64,000 bases of DNA from CAVTSA01 sp963790575 (GTDB lineage Bacteria; Chloroflexota; Dormibacteria; Dormibacterales; Dormibacteraceae). The stretch spans positions 1 to 64,000 of the forward strand of contig CAWBPD010000036.1 of assembly GCA_963790575.1 (NCBI GenBank), in the 5' to 3' direction. How positions within the stretch are numbered: the first letter of the stretch is position 1; each line of letters starts with the position of its first letter. The notes under the pieces are model-generated. The model was given only the letters and a program-made list of their open reading frames with translations, had not been told where the DNA came from and did not search any database. Both the position numbers and the translations under genes were made by a program. Below, piece by piece: positions 52,634 to 61,093 of this stretch.

Positions 52634-53893
52634 TCAGACCCGGGCCGCCGCGTCGGAGGCCCGCATATCGCCGGCGACCTCCCAGGCGCTGGTCCGGAAG
52701 AGATCCCGGAGCCACGGGGAGAGGGCTCCGAAGAGCGCCATCGCGACCACGAAGCAGACCCCGCTCACGACCATCACCGGCCGCGGCTCGACGACGTCCG
52801 CAAGACCACCCATGCCCCACCCGATCAGCGCCATCGGGGTCAGGGTGATGAGCTGATAGACGCTGGTGGCCCGGCCCCGGAAGCTGTTGTCGACGGAGGA
52901 CTGGATCAAGGCCAGCGTCATCGACATGAAGACCGCCTGCGTGCCGCCGACGAAGAAGCCCAGCCCGACCGCCAGCAGATCATTGTGAGCCGCCCCCATC
53001 GCGGTCAGGAAGAGCCCGCTGCCGACCAGGCTGACGAAGAAGATCAGCGGCCGGTGACGGCCGGTCGCCAGGGCGGCCAGCAGCAGGCTTCCGACCACCG
53101 CCCCCAAACCGATCGAGGTGAGCAGGGCGCCGTAGATGGAGCTGGCGGCGTGGAGGTCGTTGCTGACGAACATCGGCAGCATGCCCTGGTAGGCCATCGT
53201 CAGCGAGCAATGCAGCGCCACCGCGCAGATGGTGGTCAGCACCAGAGGCCGGAGAGCGAAGTAGTGGAAGGAGTCGCGCATCCGCACCCTGAGGCGCTTG
53301 CCGCCGGCGGACGTCGCGCGCGCCGGCCCGATCGGAAGGATCAACAGCGTCGCGGCCACGTACAACGCCGCACACACCGTCCACGCCATGGCAGGCCCTC
53401 CGACGACCAGGAAAGGAGTGGTGATGGCCGGCCCGATGAACTCCGCCCCCTGCGTGCCGACCTGGGAGAGCGAGACCGCGTTGAGCAGGTCCTGAGGCGC
53501 GACCAGGCTCGGCACCAGCGTGCTCCGCAGCGTCATCTGGAGTACGAAGGAGACGCCGTAGAGGAGCGCCAGCAGCATGGCCAGGGCGAGTGTCAGGCGC
53601 CCGCTCAGCGTGAGCAGGGCGAAGGCTCCGGTGGCCACCGCCGACAGCGCGGTGGAGGCGGCGTTGAGCGTCCGCCGGTCGAAGCGGTCCGCCATCACGC
53701 CCGACACCGGGGCGAGCAGGATGACGGGGCCCTGAGTCGCGAACAGCGCCGCCCCCACCCAGAAGGAGGAGTGGGTGAGCTGGAGCACCTGGGCGCCCAG
53801 GACCAGAACCAAAGACCAGCGCCCCGCGGAGCCGGCCAGGTTGCTGAGCCAGAGCCAACGGTAGGCGGGGTAGTGGAGGATCGAGGTCAGCAT
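52634..53893 (-). CDS. MFS transporter (EntS/MFS_3-like)
   Basis: A 419-residue protein with twelve predicted helices. The loop between helices 2 and 3, SGVMADRFDRRTLNAAS, is the MFS signature, and LNAVSLSQVGTQGAEFIGPA is typical of the EntS-like exporter branch. It may export a metabolite or import the substrate of the coupled racemase-family enzyme; direction is unknown. The enolase-superfamily start is 22 bases after its stop. Confidence 0.88.
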   Translation of the reverse strand: MLTSILHYPAYRWLWLSNLAGSAGRWSLVLVLGAQVLQLTHSSFWVGAALFATQGPVILLAPVSGVMADRFDRRTLNAASTALSAVATGAFALLTLSGRLTLALAMLLALLYGVSFVLQMTLRSTLVPSLVAPQDLLNAVSLSQVGTQGAEFIGPAITTPFLVVGGPAMAWTVCAALYVAATLLILPIGPARATSAGGKRLRVRMRDSFHYFALRPLVLTTICAVALHCSLTMAYQGMLPMFVSNDLHAASSIYGALLTSIGLGAVVGSLLLAALATGRHRPLIFFVSLVGSGLFLTAMGAAHNDLLAVGLGFFVGGTQAVFMSMTLALIQSSVDNSFRGRATSVYQLITLTPMALIGWGMGGLADVVEPRPVMVVSGVCFVVAMALFGALSPWLRDLFRTSAWEVAGDMRASDAAARV

Positions 53894-54056
53894 CGACGAC
53901 CGATCGCCGGCAGCCGTCCGTGCTGTTCAGCCCCGATCGGCGTCGAAGATGGGGTTGCGGCTTTCGCCATGGCCTCGACGGTCTGGCCACGCCGCCGAAG
54001 TCGCAACATCCTGGTGCCAGGGTAGCGGCCGCCGGGCCGTGTATCGCGAATTGCTG

Positions 54057-56477
54057 TCAGGCGAGGTCAAACTCGACCGTGAAGCCGCTTCCCGCATTGG
54101 GCAGCCGGAAGCTGTCGCCCGCCCTCCGCACCGGCCCGCCGTCGAGCTGAACCACCTCTGGCGACGCCCCGTGCACCACCAACTGGAAGGCCTCACGCGC
54201 GTGCTCGGGATAGCGGTCCCCTTCCACCTCACCGCGCAGGATGAGCCGTGGTCCCTGGCGGCTCAGCTCGAACGTGGTGCGCAGGCAGGCGCCGTCCAGG
54301 GCGGCGAGCGTGAGGCCGTCGTCCTCCTGAAGTCGTGAGCGGTGCGCACCGTCGCCGCCCGGTACGAACAGGTGCAGCTCCATCTCAGCTGGGTGGTAGC
54401 CCGCGGTCGAAGATGGTGCGTCCGGCCACAGAGGGATCACAGCGCCGCCCCTGGCGTAGAGAGGGACGCGGTCCATCGGCGTGGGCGCGATCACGAAGCT
54501 GCCGCCGTCGAACGGCTCGCCGGTGTGCCAGTCGTACCAGCGACCGGTCGGGAGATAGACCTGGCGGGAGGTGACACCGGGGCCCGCGACCGGGGCCACC
54601 AAGAGATCCGGTCCGAGCAGGTACTCATCGTCCAGCTCGCGGACGGTGGCGTCGTACTGGTAATCAAAGACCAGCGGCCGCTGCACGGGAGCGCCGGTCT
54701 CGGCCGCCTGCACGAAGGCCGCATAGAGGTAGGGAAGCAGACGGTATCGAAGCCGGATCGCCTCGCGCACCAGGTCCTGGATCGCGTCGCCCCAGGCCCA
54801 CGCGTACTGGTCGACGTTCCCGATCTCGGAGTGGTTGCGGCAGAACGGGGTCAGCGTGCCGTACTGCATCCAGCGCAAGAACAGCTCGGCGTTGGCGTGA
54901 CCCGCGAAGCCCCCGATGTCGGCTCCCACGAACGGCTGTCCGGAGATGCCGAACCCCATCGCCATGGGCATGCTCATCCAGAGGTGGTCCCAGCGGGAGA
55001 CGTTGTCCCCCATCCAGTTGGCGGCGTACCGCTGGATCCCGGCGAACCCCGCGCGCGTGAGCACGAAGGCCCGGTCGCGGGGCAGATCCCGAGCCAGGCC
55101 GGCCCTGGTCGCCATCGCCATCAGCAGCGCGTACTGGTTGTGGTACCGCTCATGTGGCTCGCGCCCATGGTCGAAGCGCATCGCACCCGGCGGGATGGTG
55201 CCGGTGGCGGGCTCGTTCATGTCGTTCCAGATGCCGGCGACTCCGGAGCGCGCATGCCGGGCGTTCAGCCCGCCCCACCAGGTGCGCGCCTCCTCGGTGA
55301 CGAAGTCCGGGAACACGGTGTTGCCCGGCCACACCTGGCCCACGTAGAGGTCGCCGCCTTCGGTGCGGCAGAGCAGGTCACGGGCGTAGGCCTCGTCGAA
55401 AACCCAATAGCCGGGCTCGTACTTGATCCCGGGGTCGACGATCGTGACCAGGCGAAACCCGTCTGCAGCGAGCCGCTTCACCATTCCCGCCACATCCCCG
55501 AACAGCTCCTGGTTCCAGGTGAAGACGCGGTAGCCATCCATGTGCTCGATGTCCAGCCACAGCGCGTCACAGGGAATCTTGGCCTCGCGGTGGCGCCGCG
55601 CGATCTGTTCCACCGCGTCCTGCGTGTACTTGAACCAGCGGCACTGGTGGTATCCCAGCGACCACAGCGGAGGGAGCGGCGCGCGTCCCGTCAGCCAGGT
55701 GTAGGAGGCCAGGATCTCCGGCATGCCGGGACCGGCGAAGACGTACTCGGTGTACTGCCCGCCGCTGAAATGAATCCGGTACTCGCCGCTGTGCGAGAAC
55801 TCGTAATGGCCTCGGTAGCTGTTGTCGACGAACGAGGCCGAGATCTGCCCTGACCGCTGGTCCTGGTGATAGAAGAAGGGGATCCCGACGTAGTAGGGGT
55901 CGAACTCGGTGCTCATGCGGTCCGCTCGGGGGTCGCCCGGCTCTCTGCCGGCCGTGAACTCCGCCGAGGCGGCCGGGCTCAGGACATCAGTGTTCCAGAG
56001 GGTGAAGTCGCGCCCCTTGCGGTTCAGCCGCCCCGATTTCTCGCCCAATCCGTAGATCGCGTCCTCCTGCCGGCAGCGGCGCCGGATCGTGAACGCGTCG
56101 TTGAGCGTGGCGTAGGGCCATGGCCGGCCGTCGGCGTCGGATGCCGTCTCGACCACGGGAGTCCCGTCCACGCGGTGCACGTCCAGCCGGAACGGGTCCA
56201 GCCACAGGGAGACCACGATCGCGCTCGTGCGCAGACGGACCACCGCCTCCTCCCGCTCAGTCGTGAACGCCACGCGCTCCGAGAGCGGGTCGACGCAGAC
56301 GGCGAACGTGGGCGATTCGTCGAACGTCCCGCCGCGACTGATCTTGAACCGCACGATGTCGTCCGTGATCAGCTCGATCCGCAGTCGCTCGCCGTGGAGG
56401 TCGACGAGCAGGCCCCGCTCGATCTCCATGACCTCGGTCACCCGCTCGAAGCGGAGGTAGCGCGTGGTGTCGATCAC
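54057..56477 (-). CDS. Glycoside hydrolase family 31 (alpha-glucosidase-like)
   Basis: An 806-residue GH31 enzyme acting on alpha-linked glucosides or xylosides. The N-terminal beta domain includes IYGLGEKSGRLNRKGRDFTL. The catalytic nucleophile Asp is in GIWNDMNEPATG near residue 420. The acid/base Asp is in NWMGDNVSRWDHLWMS near residue 490, and GADIGGFAGHANAELFLRW follows. No signal peptide is seen, so it is probably cytoplasmic. The GTG start gives (M)IDTTRYLRFERV. It precedes the MFS gene by 163 bases, and the gap shows no gene. Confidence 0.95.
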   Translation of the reverse strand: MIDTTRYLRFERVTEVMEIERGLLVDLHGERLRIELITDDIVRFKISRGGTFDESPTFAVCVDPLSERVAFTTEREEAVVRLRTSAIVVSLWLDPFRLDVHRVDGTPVVETASDADGRPWPYATLNDAFTIRRRCRQEDAIYGLGEKSGRLNRKGRDFTLWNTDVLSPAASAEFTAGREPGDPRADRMSTEFDPYYVGIPFFYHQDQRSGQISASFVDNSYRGHYEFSHSGEYRIHFSGGQYTEYVFAGPGMPEILASYTWLTGRAPLPPLWSLGYHQCRWFKYTQDAVEQIARRHREAKIPCDALWLDIEHMDGYRVFTWNQELFGDVAGMVKRLAADGFRLVTIVDPGIKYEPGYWVFDEAYARDLLCRTEGGDLYVGQVWPGNTVFPDFVTEEARTWWGGLNARHARSGVAGIWNDMNEPATGTIPPGAMRFDHGREPHERYHNQYALLMAMATRAGLARDLPRDRAFVLTRAGFAGIQRYAANWMGDNVSRWDHLWMSMPMAMGFGISGQPFVGADIGGFAGHANAELFLRWMQYGTLTPFCRNHSEIGNVDQYAWAWGDAIQDLVREAIRLRYRLLPYLYAAFVQAAETGAPVQRPLVFDYQYDATVRELDDEYLLGPDLLVAPVAGPGVTSRQVYLPTGRWYDWHTGEPFDGGSFVIAPTPMDRVPLYARGGAVIPLWPDAPSSTAGYHPAEMELHLFVPGGDGAHRSRLQEDDGLTLAALDGACLRTTFELSRQGPRLILRGEVEGDRYPEHAREAFQLVVHGASPEVVQLDGGPVRRAGDSFRLPNAGSGFTVEFDLA

Positions 56478-56540
56478 GTGTGCGGAGCGTATCTGAAAGG
56501 GGCAGGGCGATTTGGATGGTGCCTTCCGCTCAGCGAGTTC

Positions 56541-56935
56541 TCAGACGCCCCCGTCCAGCAACCGCGCCCGCGCCCGGAGTCCGAAGACCTCCCACAGCTC
56601 ACGCGGTCGGCGCCGGTCTCGCGCACGATGGTCCGGACGCCGCCGGATGGTCGTAGAGGGCGGCGTCGTCAAGCGTCCAGGAGTTGGGTGGGAAGTCGAT
56701 GCTGGCCCGCCAGTTCTCCACCCAGACGTCGAAGCCGGCGTCGACCAGACAGTCGACCACCGTGGCGGCCACCGGAGCCCGGAAGATGTTGGCCCGGACC
56801 CCGCCCCGTGGACCAGGATGACCGGCCCCCGAGCCGGCTTCTCCACGCCCGGACGTTGATGAGGTTCAGTTCCAAGCCGTCGTCGGTGGTGAAGGGGACG
56901 ACTCGCTCCTCATAGTCCCGGTGGGCGGCAAGCAT
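56541..56935 (-). pseudogene. Alpha/beta hydrolase remnant with frameshifts and internal loss
   Basis: The start is intact: MLAAHRDYEERVVPFTTDDG and then LELNLINVR. The frame then changes near 56850 to read PARGPVILVHGAG, the oxyanion-hole strand of an alpha/beta hydrolase, and changes again near 56803 to VRANIFRAPVAATVVDCLVD and FDVWVENWRASIDFPP. After ALYDHPA another shift occurs, and about 20 residues later ELWEVFGLRARARLLDGGV ends the reading. No nucleophile elbow remains, so most of the gene is lost. It follows a GMC oxidoreductase remnant by 13 bases, suggesting a former operon. Confidence 0.75.
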
Positions 56936-56948
56936 ATGGTCGGTTCTC

Positions 56949-57123
56949 CTACATCGGCGCCTGAGCCACGTCAGCGGCGGCCGTCAGCCTCTGGCCGCGG
57001 ATCATCCAGTCGAGCGCACGTTCGGCGAGCGCGGCGATGGTCAGCGAGGGGTTGACGCCAAGGCCGGCCGGATCCGATCACCACCACGTCGTCTCGATCG
57101 CGCATCCCGTCAGCGACTTGCAT
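56949..57123 (-). pseudogene. GMC oxidoreductase reduced to its two ends
   Basis: From the ATG it reads MQVADGMRDRDDVVVIGSG, the N-terminal FAD-binding strand and start of the glycine motif. It then passes, one frame off, directly into GLGVNPSLTIAALAERALDW, the conserved C-terminus of GMC oxidoreductases, and stops after AADVAQAPM. Several hundred central codons are missing. This is most simply a large internal deletion with a frame change at the joint, near 57072-57078. Confidence 0.75.
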
Positions 57124-57276
57124 CCGTAACTTCGCTCAGGATGGCCCCGGCCCGTGTTGTCGCCATCAGGGCAATCCCTGGATTTAGTCCCACGGCTCCG
57201 AGGGGAGGGCAACATCGGGGGGCGTCTGACGGCGGGCCCGGTAGGTCAGTGACGGTGCGCCGGCGCCGCGCGCCGC

Positions 57277-58200
57277 TCAGGTCCGTATCTGGAGCACGAC
57301 CTTGCCGCGTGTGTGCCCGCCCGCGACGCGGCCCAACGCCTCGCGAAACTGATCCAACCGGAACCCCGTCCCGACCTGGGCCCGGAGGCTTCCTGCTTCG
57401 ACGAGGCGGTTTAGTTCCTCCAGCCGCTCGCGGCCACCGTGGGCCGCAAACGATTCAGCGGTGATCCCACGGTCCAGCTGGGGGGAAGGGTCGGCTAGGA
57501 CTATGAAGAGCGCCCGGCCTCCGTCCCGAACAGCACGGATGGCCTGGTCCCTGGTCTGGCCGCCGGCGCAGTCCAGCAAGAGGTCGGCGCCGCCGGGAAT
57601 CGCGGCCCGTACCTGCTCGGCCCAATCGGCGGCGTGGTAGTCGAACACCTCGGCGGCACCCAGGCTGCGCAGGTAGTCGTGGTTGTCAGAGCTGGCCACG
57701 CCTACGGGTCGAGCGCCCGCCGCTGCTGCGATTTGCACGGCGGCACTGCCCACGCCTCCCGCGGCCGCGGTGATGAGTCTCGCCGGGCTGAAGCCGCCCC
57801 CGGTCGATCAAACCCTCGCAGGCGGTCGCGGCGCCAATGACCAACCCGGCCGCCTCCTCGAAGGTGATCCCCTGCGGCATACGGGCCAGGGAGTCCGCCG
57901 ACACCACCGCGAGTTCCGCGAACCCACCACCTGCGGGGAACAAACTGCCATACACTCGCTCGCCGGCTGGACGTCGACACCATCGCCGGCCGCTTCGACG
58001 ACTCCGGCGATCTCTTGACCGGGGACGAACGGCAGACCGACTCCTGGGAAGCGGCCGCTCAGGAACCCGACATCCCACGGACCGACGCCCGCGCTGTGGA
58101 CCCTCACCAGCACCTGTCCCGCGGCGGGTACCGGGTCCGGTCGGTCCACCAGCTCCACACTGTCGATCCCGTCAAACTCTTGCGCCATCGCCACCCGCAT
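57277..58200 (-). pseudogene. NADPH:quinone oxidoreductase (MDR family) with two frameshifts
   Basis: The full-length domain order of a zinc-free medium-chain dehydrogenase is present but spread over three frames. The N-terminus (MRVAMAQEFDGIDSVELVDR, LPFVPGQEIAGVVEAAGDGV) is in the first. Near 57960 it moves to GERVYGSLFPAGGGFAELAVV and MPQGITFEEAAGLVIGAATA. Near 57775 it moves to ITAAAGGVGSAAVQIAAAAG, the NADPH-binding motif, and continues to a normal C-terminus HTRGKVVLQIRT. About 307 codons match the intact family length. The two indels could be recent mutations or sequence errors; the surrounding remnants favour decay. Confidence 0.82.
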
Positions 58201-58331
58201 GCCTCCAGTCTGACGTTGGAGCGTCGCCTCAGAGTCGCGTTCGCGGCTCTGAACGGCGGTGCCTCTGCCTTCTGGGTAATGTGGCGATTCGACGCCACAG
58301 GAGGGCGCGCCGCACAACCGCCGTGGGGTAC

Positions 58332-58520
58332 TTAGCCTCCGTCGACGCCGAGCAGCCAGGCCAACCCGCAAGCACCGAGGCCGACCAGGAGTAGTGCGAG
58401 GAGGATGCCGGCCCACACAGCGGCCGCCTGGAGCCAGAAAGGGGGCAGCGTGGAGAGAAGGATCGAGGGCTCGGCATCCACAGGATTCCAGCCGGTGCTC
58501 AACACTCCCTCAGCCCCCAT
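58332..58520 (-). CDS. Possible small membrane protein
   Basis: A 62-residue reading frame with one hydrophobic helix near its end (QAAAVWAGILLALLLVGLGA) and a short polar N-terminus. The start is uncertain and an upstream GTG with a GGGAG-like stretch would give about 82 residues. I recognise no family, and it lies among gene remnants. It could be real or a chance frame. Confidence 0.25.
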   Translation of the reverse strand: MGAEGVLSTGWNPVDAEPSILLSTLPPFWLQAAAVWAGILLALLLVGLGACGLAWLLGVDGG

Positions 58521-58963
58521 AACCCTGACGGTGGACAGCCGGTGCCGCTGCTCCACCAAGCCGGCAGCGATCCATCTCACCTCCCTATACGCCTCTGCGC
58601 GGTACGTTCGGCGGTGGCTCCTATCGCGGCACCCGGGGTTAGCGTCCTGAGCCTGCGGTACTCGTCGAGGACGCAATGATCGTGGCCGCTTTCCGCACCC
58701 GTCATGGCGACTGTCGCGGGCTGGCACTCTTCGTTGAAGTTCTTTGTGACCGGCTGGCGGTTAGAAAGAAATCACCATGCTCGGCGACCCCGCGCGCGAA
58801 TCACGCTTGCCGTCGGTGCTCACGACGATTCTTCCGCCTACCTTGCGGGAGACGCGTTGCCCGGACGGCGAGCCGCGGCGGTCACGCCGTGGGGACCTGC
58901 CTGCGCCAGGGGGCTGCGGCTGAGGCGGACCATGCCGGTCGGTTTGGGCCCGCGGCGAGTGGC
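58521..58963. other. 443-base stretch with no supported gene
   Basis: Both strands were read. The frames present are short, low in family-like sequence and lack plausible start regions. The stretch lies in the decaying right-hand region. I see no RNA gene, hairpin array or repeat in it. Confidence 0.5.
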
Positions 58964-59215
58964 TCAGCCGAGCGGCCACGACCAGCGTGACCTACGGCGC
59001 CCCTTCTCGTTGGACTCGAGCGATCGTCCGATCATCCACAGCATCGGCGGCCAGAGGCCGACGAAGAGCGCGCGGCGTTCGGCATTGCCTCGTTCCTCCT
59101 GATCCACCGTCTTGGCTCGGATCCAGAGGCCGATGCAGAGGCCGACGGCTGCCAGTGACATCCCCTGCAGGTAGGTCGAGCGCACCCCCACCCGGTACAG
59201 TGCTTGAACAAGCAT
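58964..59215 (-). CDS. Hypothetical small membrane protein
   Basis: An 83-residue protein. Two hydrophobic helices are visible, TYLQGMSLAAVGLCIGLWIR near 14-33 and RRALFVGLWPPMLWMIGRSL near 47-66, joined by a charged turn (AKTVDQEERGNAER). The pattern is like small membrane proteins of Actinobacteria and relatives, but I recognise no named family. The start overlaps the upstream region of the divergent DUF1990-like gene. Confidence 0.5.
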   Translation of the reverse strand: MLVQALYRVGVRSTYLQGMSLAAVGLCIGLWIRAKTVDQEERGNAERRALFVGLWPPMLWMIGRSLESNEKGRRRSRWSWPLG

Positions 59216-59293
59216 CCCGGCGTCACCTTACCCGGTGCTTCTCCCACCCCGCACCGGGTACGCAGACCAGGTTCTGCGCGTATAGGTGGGGCG

Positions 59294-60022
59294 GTGCCGA
59301 GACGTCCCACGCTGACGCGTCGCTGGACCGTCGCCGCGACGTGGCCGGTAGGTATTGTGCTCACGTCCTGGGATTACATGTGGCGGATCACGCCGCTGCA
59401 CCGCAGTGAAGCGGTGACGCCCCCGCGCCCTGAACCCTCACCTCTGCTCGTGTACCCCTCGGGCCTCAGCCCCGAAGAGGTACAGGGTGAGCGGGACGGG
59501 CACGGGCCCCTGTTCCATCGTCGCTACCGGACCCTGATCCGCGACTCGACGCTGGGAGGTCCGGAGGAGCTGATGTCGGCGGTCGAACAGAACCTGAACC
59601 GGCCCGCCCCGACGACCTTTGCACGATTCGAAAAGGTCTTAGGGGCCGACGGGCAGATGGCGCCGGGTGACGAGTTCCTGGTCCGGATGCCCGGTCCCTG
59701 GGATGGCCCCGTGCGCGTCATCGACGTCACCCCGTGCTCGTTTCGCCTGGCGACGCTGACCGGCCATCTGGAGGCGGGACAGATCGAGTTCCGCGTCCGG
59801 GACGGTGAAGGGAAGCACCTCGTCTTCGAAATCGAGTCGTGGACGCGCAGCAGCACTCGAATCGTCCACCTTCTCTACCACCGCCTCCGGATGGCGAAGG
59901 AGGTCCAAGCCCATATGTGGATTTCGTTCCTGGAGGGCGTGGTGAAGCTCTCCGGTGGTCGCATGTCGGGTGGCATAACGCTCACCACGGAGCGAATCGA
60001 GAGCGGGTCCGGTGGGGACTGA
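59294..60022 (+). CDS. DUF1990-like protein, first of a tandem pair
   Basis: A protein of about 242 residues. A short hydrophobic stretch (VAATWPVGIVLTSWDYMW) lies near its N-terminus. The C-terminal half (VRVIDVTPCSFRLATLTGHL, EAGQIEFRV, VFEIESWTRSS, LLYHRLRMAKEVQAHMW) follows the pattern of DUF1990 proteins, in which a substrate-like pocket ends in G-H-x-E-x-G and a late Arg-rich helix. The GTG start lies seven bases after TATAGG and is preferred over an ATG at 59204, which would overlap the divergent gene. Function is unknown. It overlaps the start of the next gene. Confidence 0.55.
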   Translation: MPRRPTLTRRWTVAATWPVGIVLTSWDYMWRITPLHRSEAVTPPRPEPSPLLVYPSGLSPEEVQGERDGHGPLFHRRYRTLIRDSTLGGPEELMSAVEQNLNRPAPTTFARFEKVLGADGQMAPGDEFLVRMPGPWDGPVRVIDVTPCSFRLATLTGHLEAGQIEFRVRDGEGKHLVFEIESWTRSSTRIVHLLYHRLRMAKEVQAHMWISFLEGVVKLSGGRMSGGITLTTERIESGSGGD

Positions 60023-60767
60023 GCGCACGCAGAGTCCCAAAGTGCGACGCATGCTGGCAGAGCTGCCTGACCGGGCGGTGAACTTCGACCCCAAGGTCCT
60101 GGAACGTGTTCCCCGCGAGCCCGGATGGCAGATCACCGAGCTCTGCCAGCAACTGCCGAGCGAGCCTCCGGGAGACCCGGTAGACGGTGGAAGCTGGCAG
60201 ATCGCGCGACAGCTGATGCGCGGGTACGAATTCGCCGACCCGTCGATCGTCCGCGCTTACTACGCTCCGGATGTCGAGCTGAGGCGCCGCAACATGGTGC
60301 TCGAGTTGCGAGCGTTCGGCGTCTTCCGCCTGTACGTCGGCGTTCGGGTGAGTGCGGTGTATGACCGGCGGCAGGAGGTTGACGGGCGGCAAGTCCTTAT
60401 CTGGGGGTGGAGCTACCAGACCCTGCAGGGACACATCGAGATGGGGCAGATGGATTGGGAGATATGGAAGTGGCTGGATTCCGGCGAAGTGGAGTTCCGG
60501 GTGCATGCCGTCTCCAAATACGCGAAGGTCCCCAACCCAATCGTCGCGCTCGGGGTCCGGATGTTTCGTAGCCATGAGCGGAAGGTGTTTCTGGACAGCA
60601 CCAAGACACGGATGCGGACGTTCGTCGAACTTGCGCTGCGAGAGCGGACGGGCGCCGCGGACCGCGTTCGGGCTGCCGCCGCCACGTTGACGGCGAGGCC
60701 CATGTCACCGCGCGACCCGGCTCACGGTGATGTCGCGCGCGCCGTGGATTCCGAAGGCAGGGGCTGA
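60012..60767 (+). CDS. DUF1990-like protein, second of a tandem pair
   Basis: A 251-residue soluble protein. The DUF1990-type core is FGVFRLYVGVRVSAVYDRRQ, VLIWGWSYQTLQGHIEMGQM, GEVEFRVHAVSKYAKVPNP and a late Arg/Lys-rich helix. It shares the G-H-x-E-x-G pattern with its upstream neighbour but the two are quite diverged. The GTG start lies within the 3' end of the first gene, so they are co-transcribed. Function is unknown. Confidence 0.6.
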   Translation: MGTERTQSPKVRRMLAELPDRAVNFDPKVLERVPREPGWQITELCQQLPSEPPGDPVDGGSWQIARQLMRGYEFADPSIVRAYYAPDVELRRRNMVLELRAFGVFRLYVGVRVSAVYDRRQEVDGRQVLIWGWSYQTLQGHIEMGQMDWEIWKWLDSGEVEFRVHAVSKYAKVPNPIVALGVRMFRSHERKVFLDSTKTRMRTFVELALRERTGAADRVRAAAATLTARPMSPRDPAHGDVARAVDSEGRG

Positions 60768-60846
60768 CCGGCGCTCCGACACACAGCACCGAGAACTGGC
60801 CGCCGTGTGACGTCTGAGGCGGCCGTCCAGCCCCGAAGTTCCAGAG

Positions 60847-61035
60847 TCATCCCAATCGCGCACCAGCGACTTCGGTAGCCACGTCCGCCACGATGACATT
60901 CGCACCGTTCCCCGCCAGCGGCCGAGCCATCGCCGGTCCAATTCCGTAACCGGCGCCGGTGACGACCTCGCGATCACGGAGCCCCGATCTGGGCTGCCCG
61001 GTCCGCGCTCGCATACGACGCCGATACCATGGCAC
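60847..61035 (-). pseudogene. N-terminal fragment of a short-chain dehydrogenase
   Basis: A frame reads REVVTGAGYGIGPAMARPLA then GNGANVIVADVATEVAGARL before stopping. T-G-x3-G-I-G and the following strand ending in A-D match the cofactor-binding start of SDR enzymes. The catalytic Y-x3-K part is absent. About 40 residues remain, so this is a truncated remnant. Confidence 0.6.
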
Positions 61036-61093
61036 ACCTTCGGCGTAGCTAAGCTAGGCGGTTGCGCAACTACAGCCGGTCGACGCTTCCCCA

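Noticed and set aside
58777..58922. A short plus-strand frame (MLGDPARES start) in the gap before 58.9 kb
   Set aside because: About 48 codons, Arg/Pro-rich, no ribosome-binding site or family-like sequence. Treated as chance.
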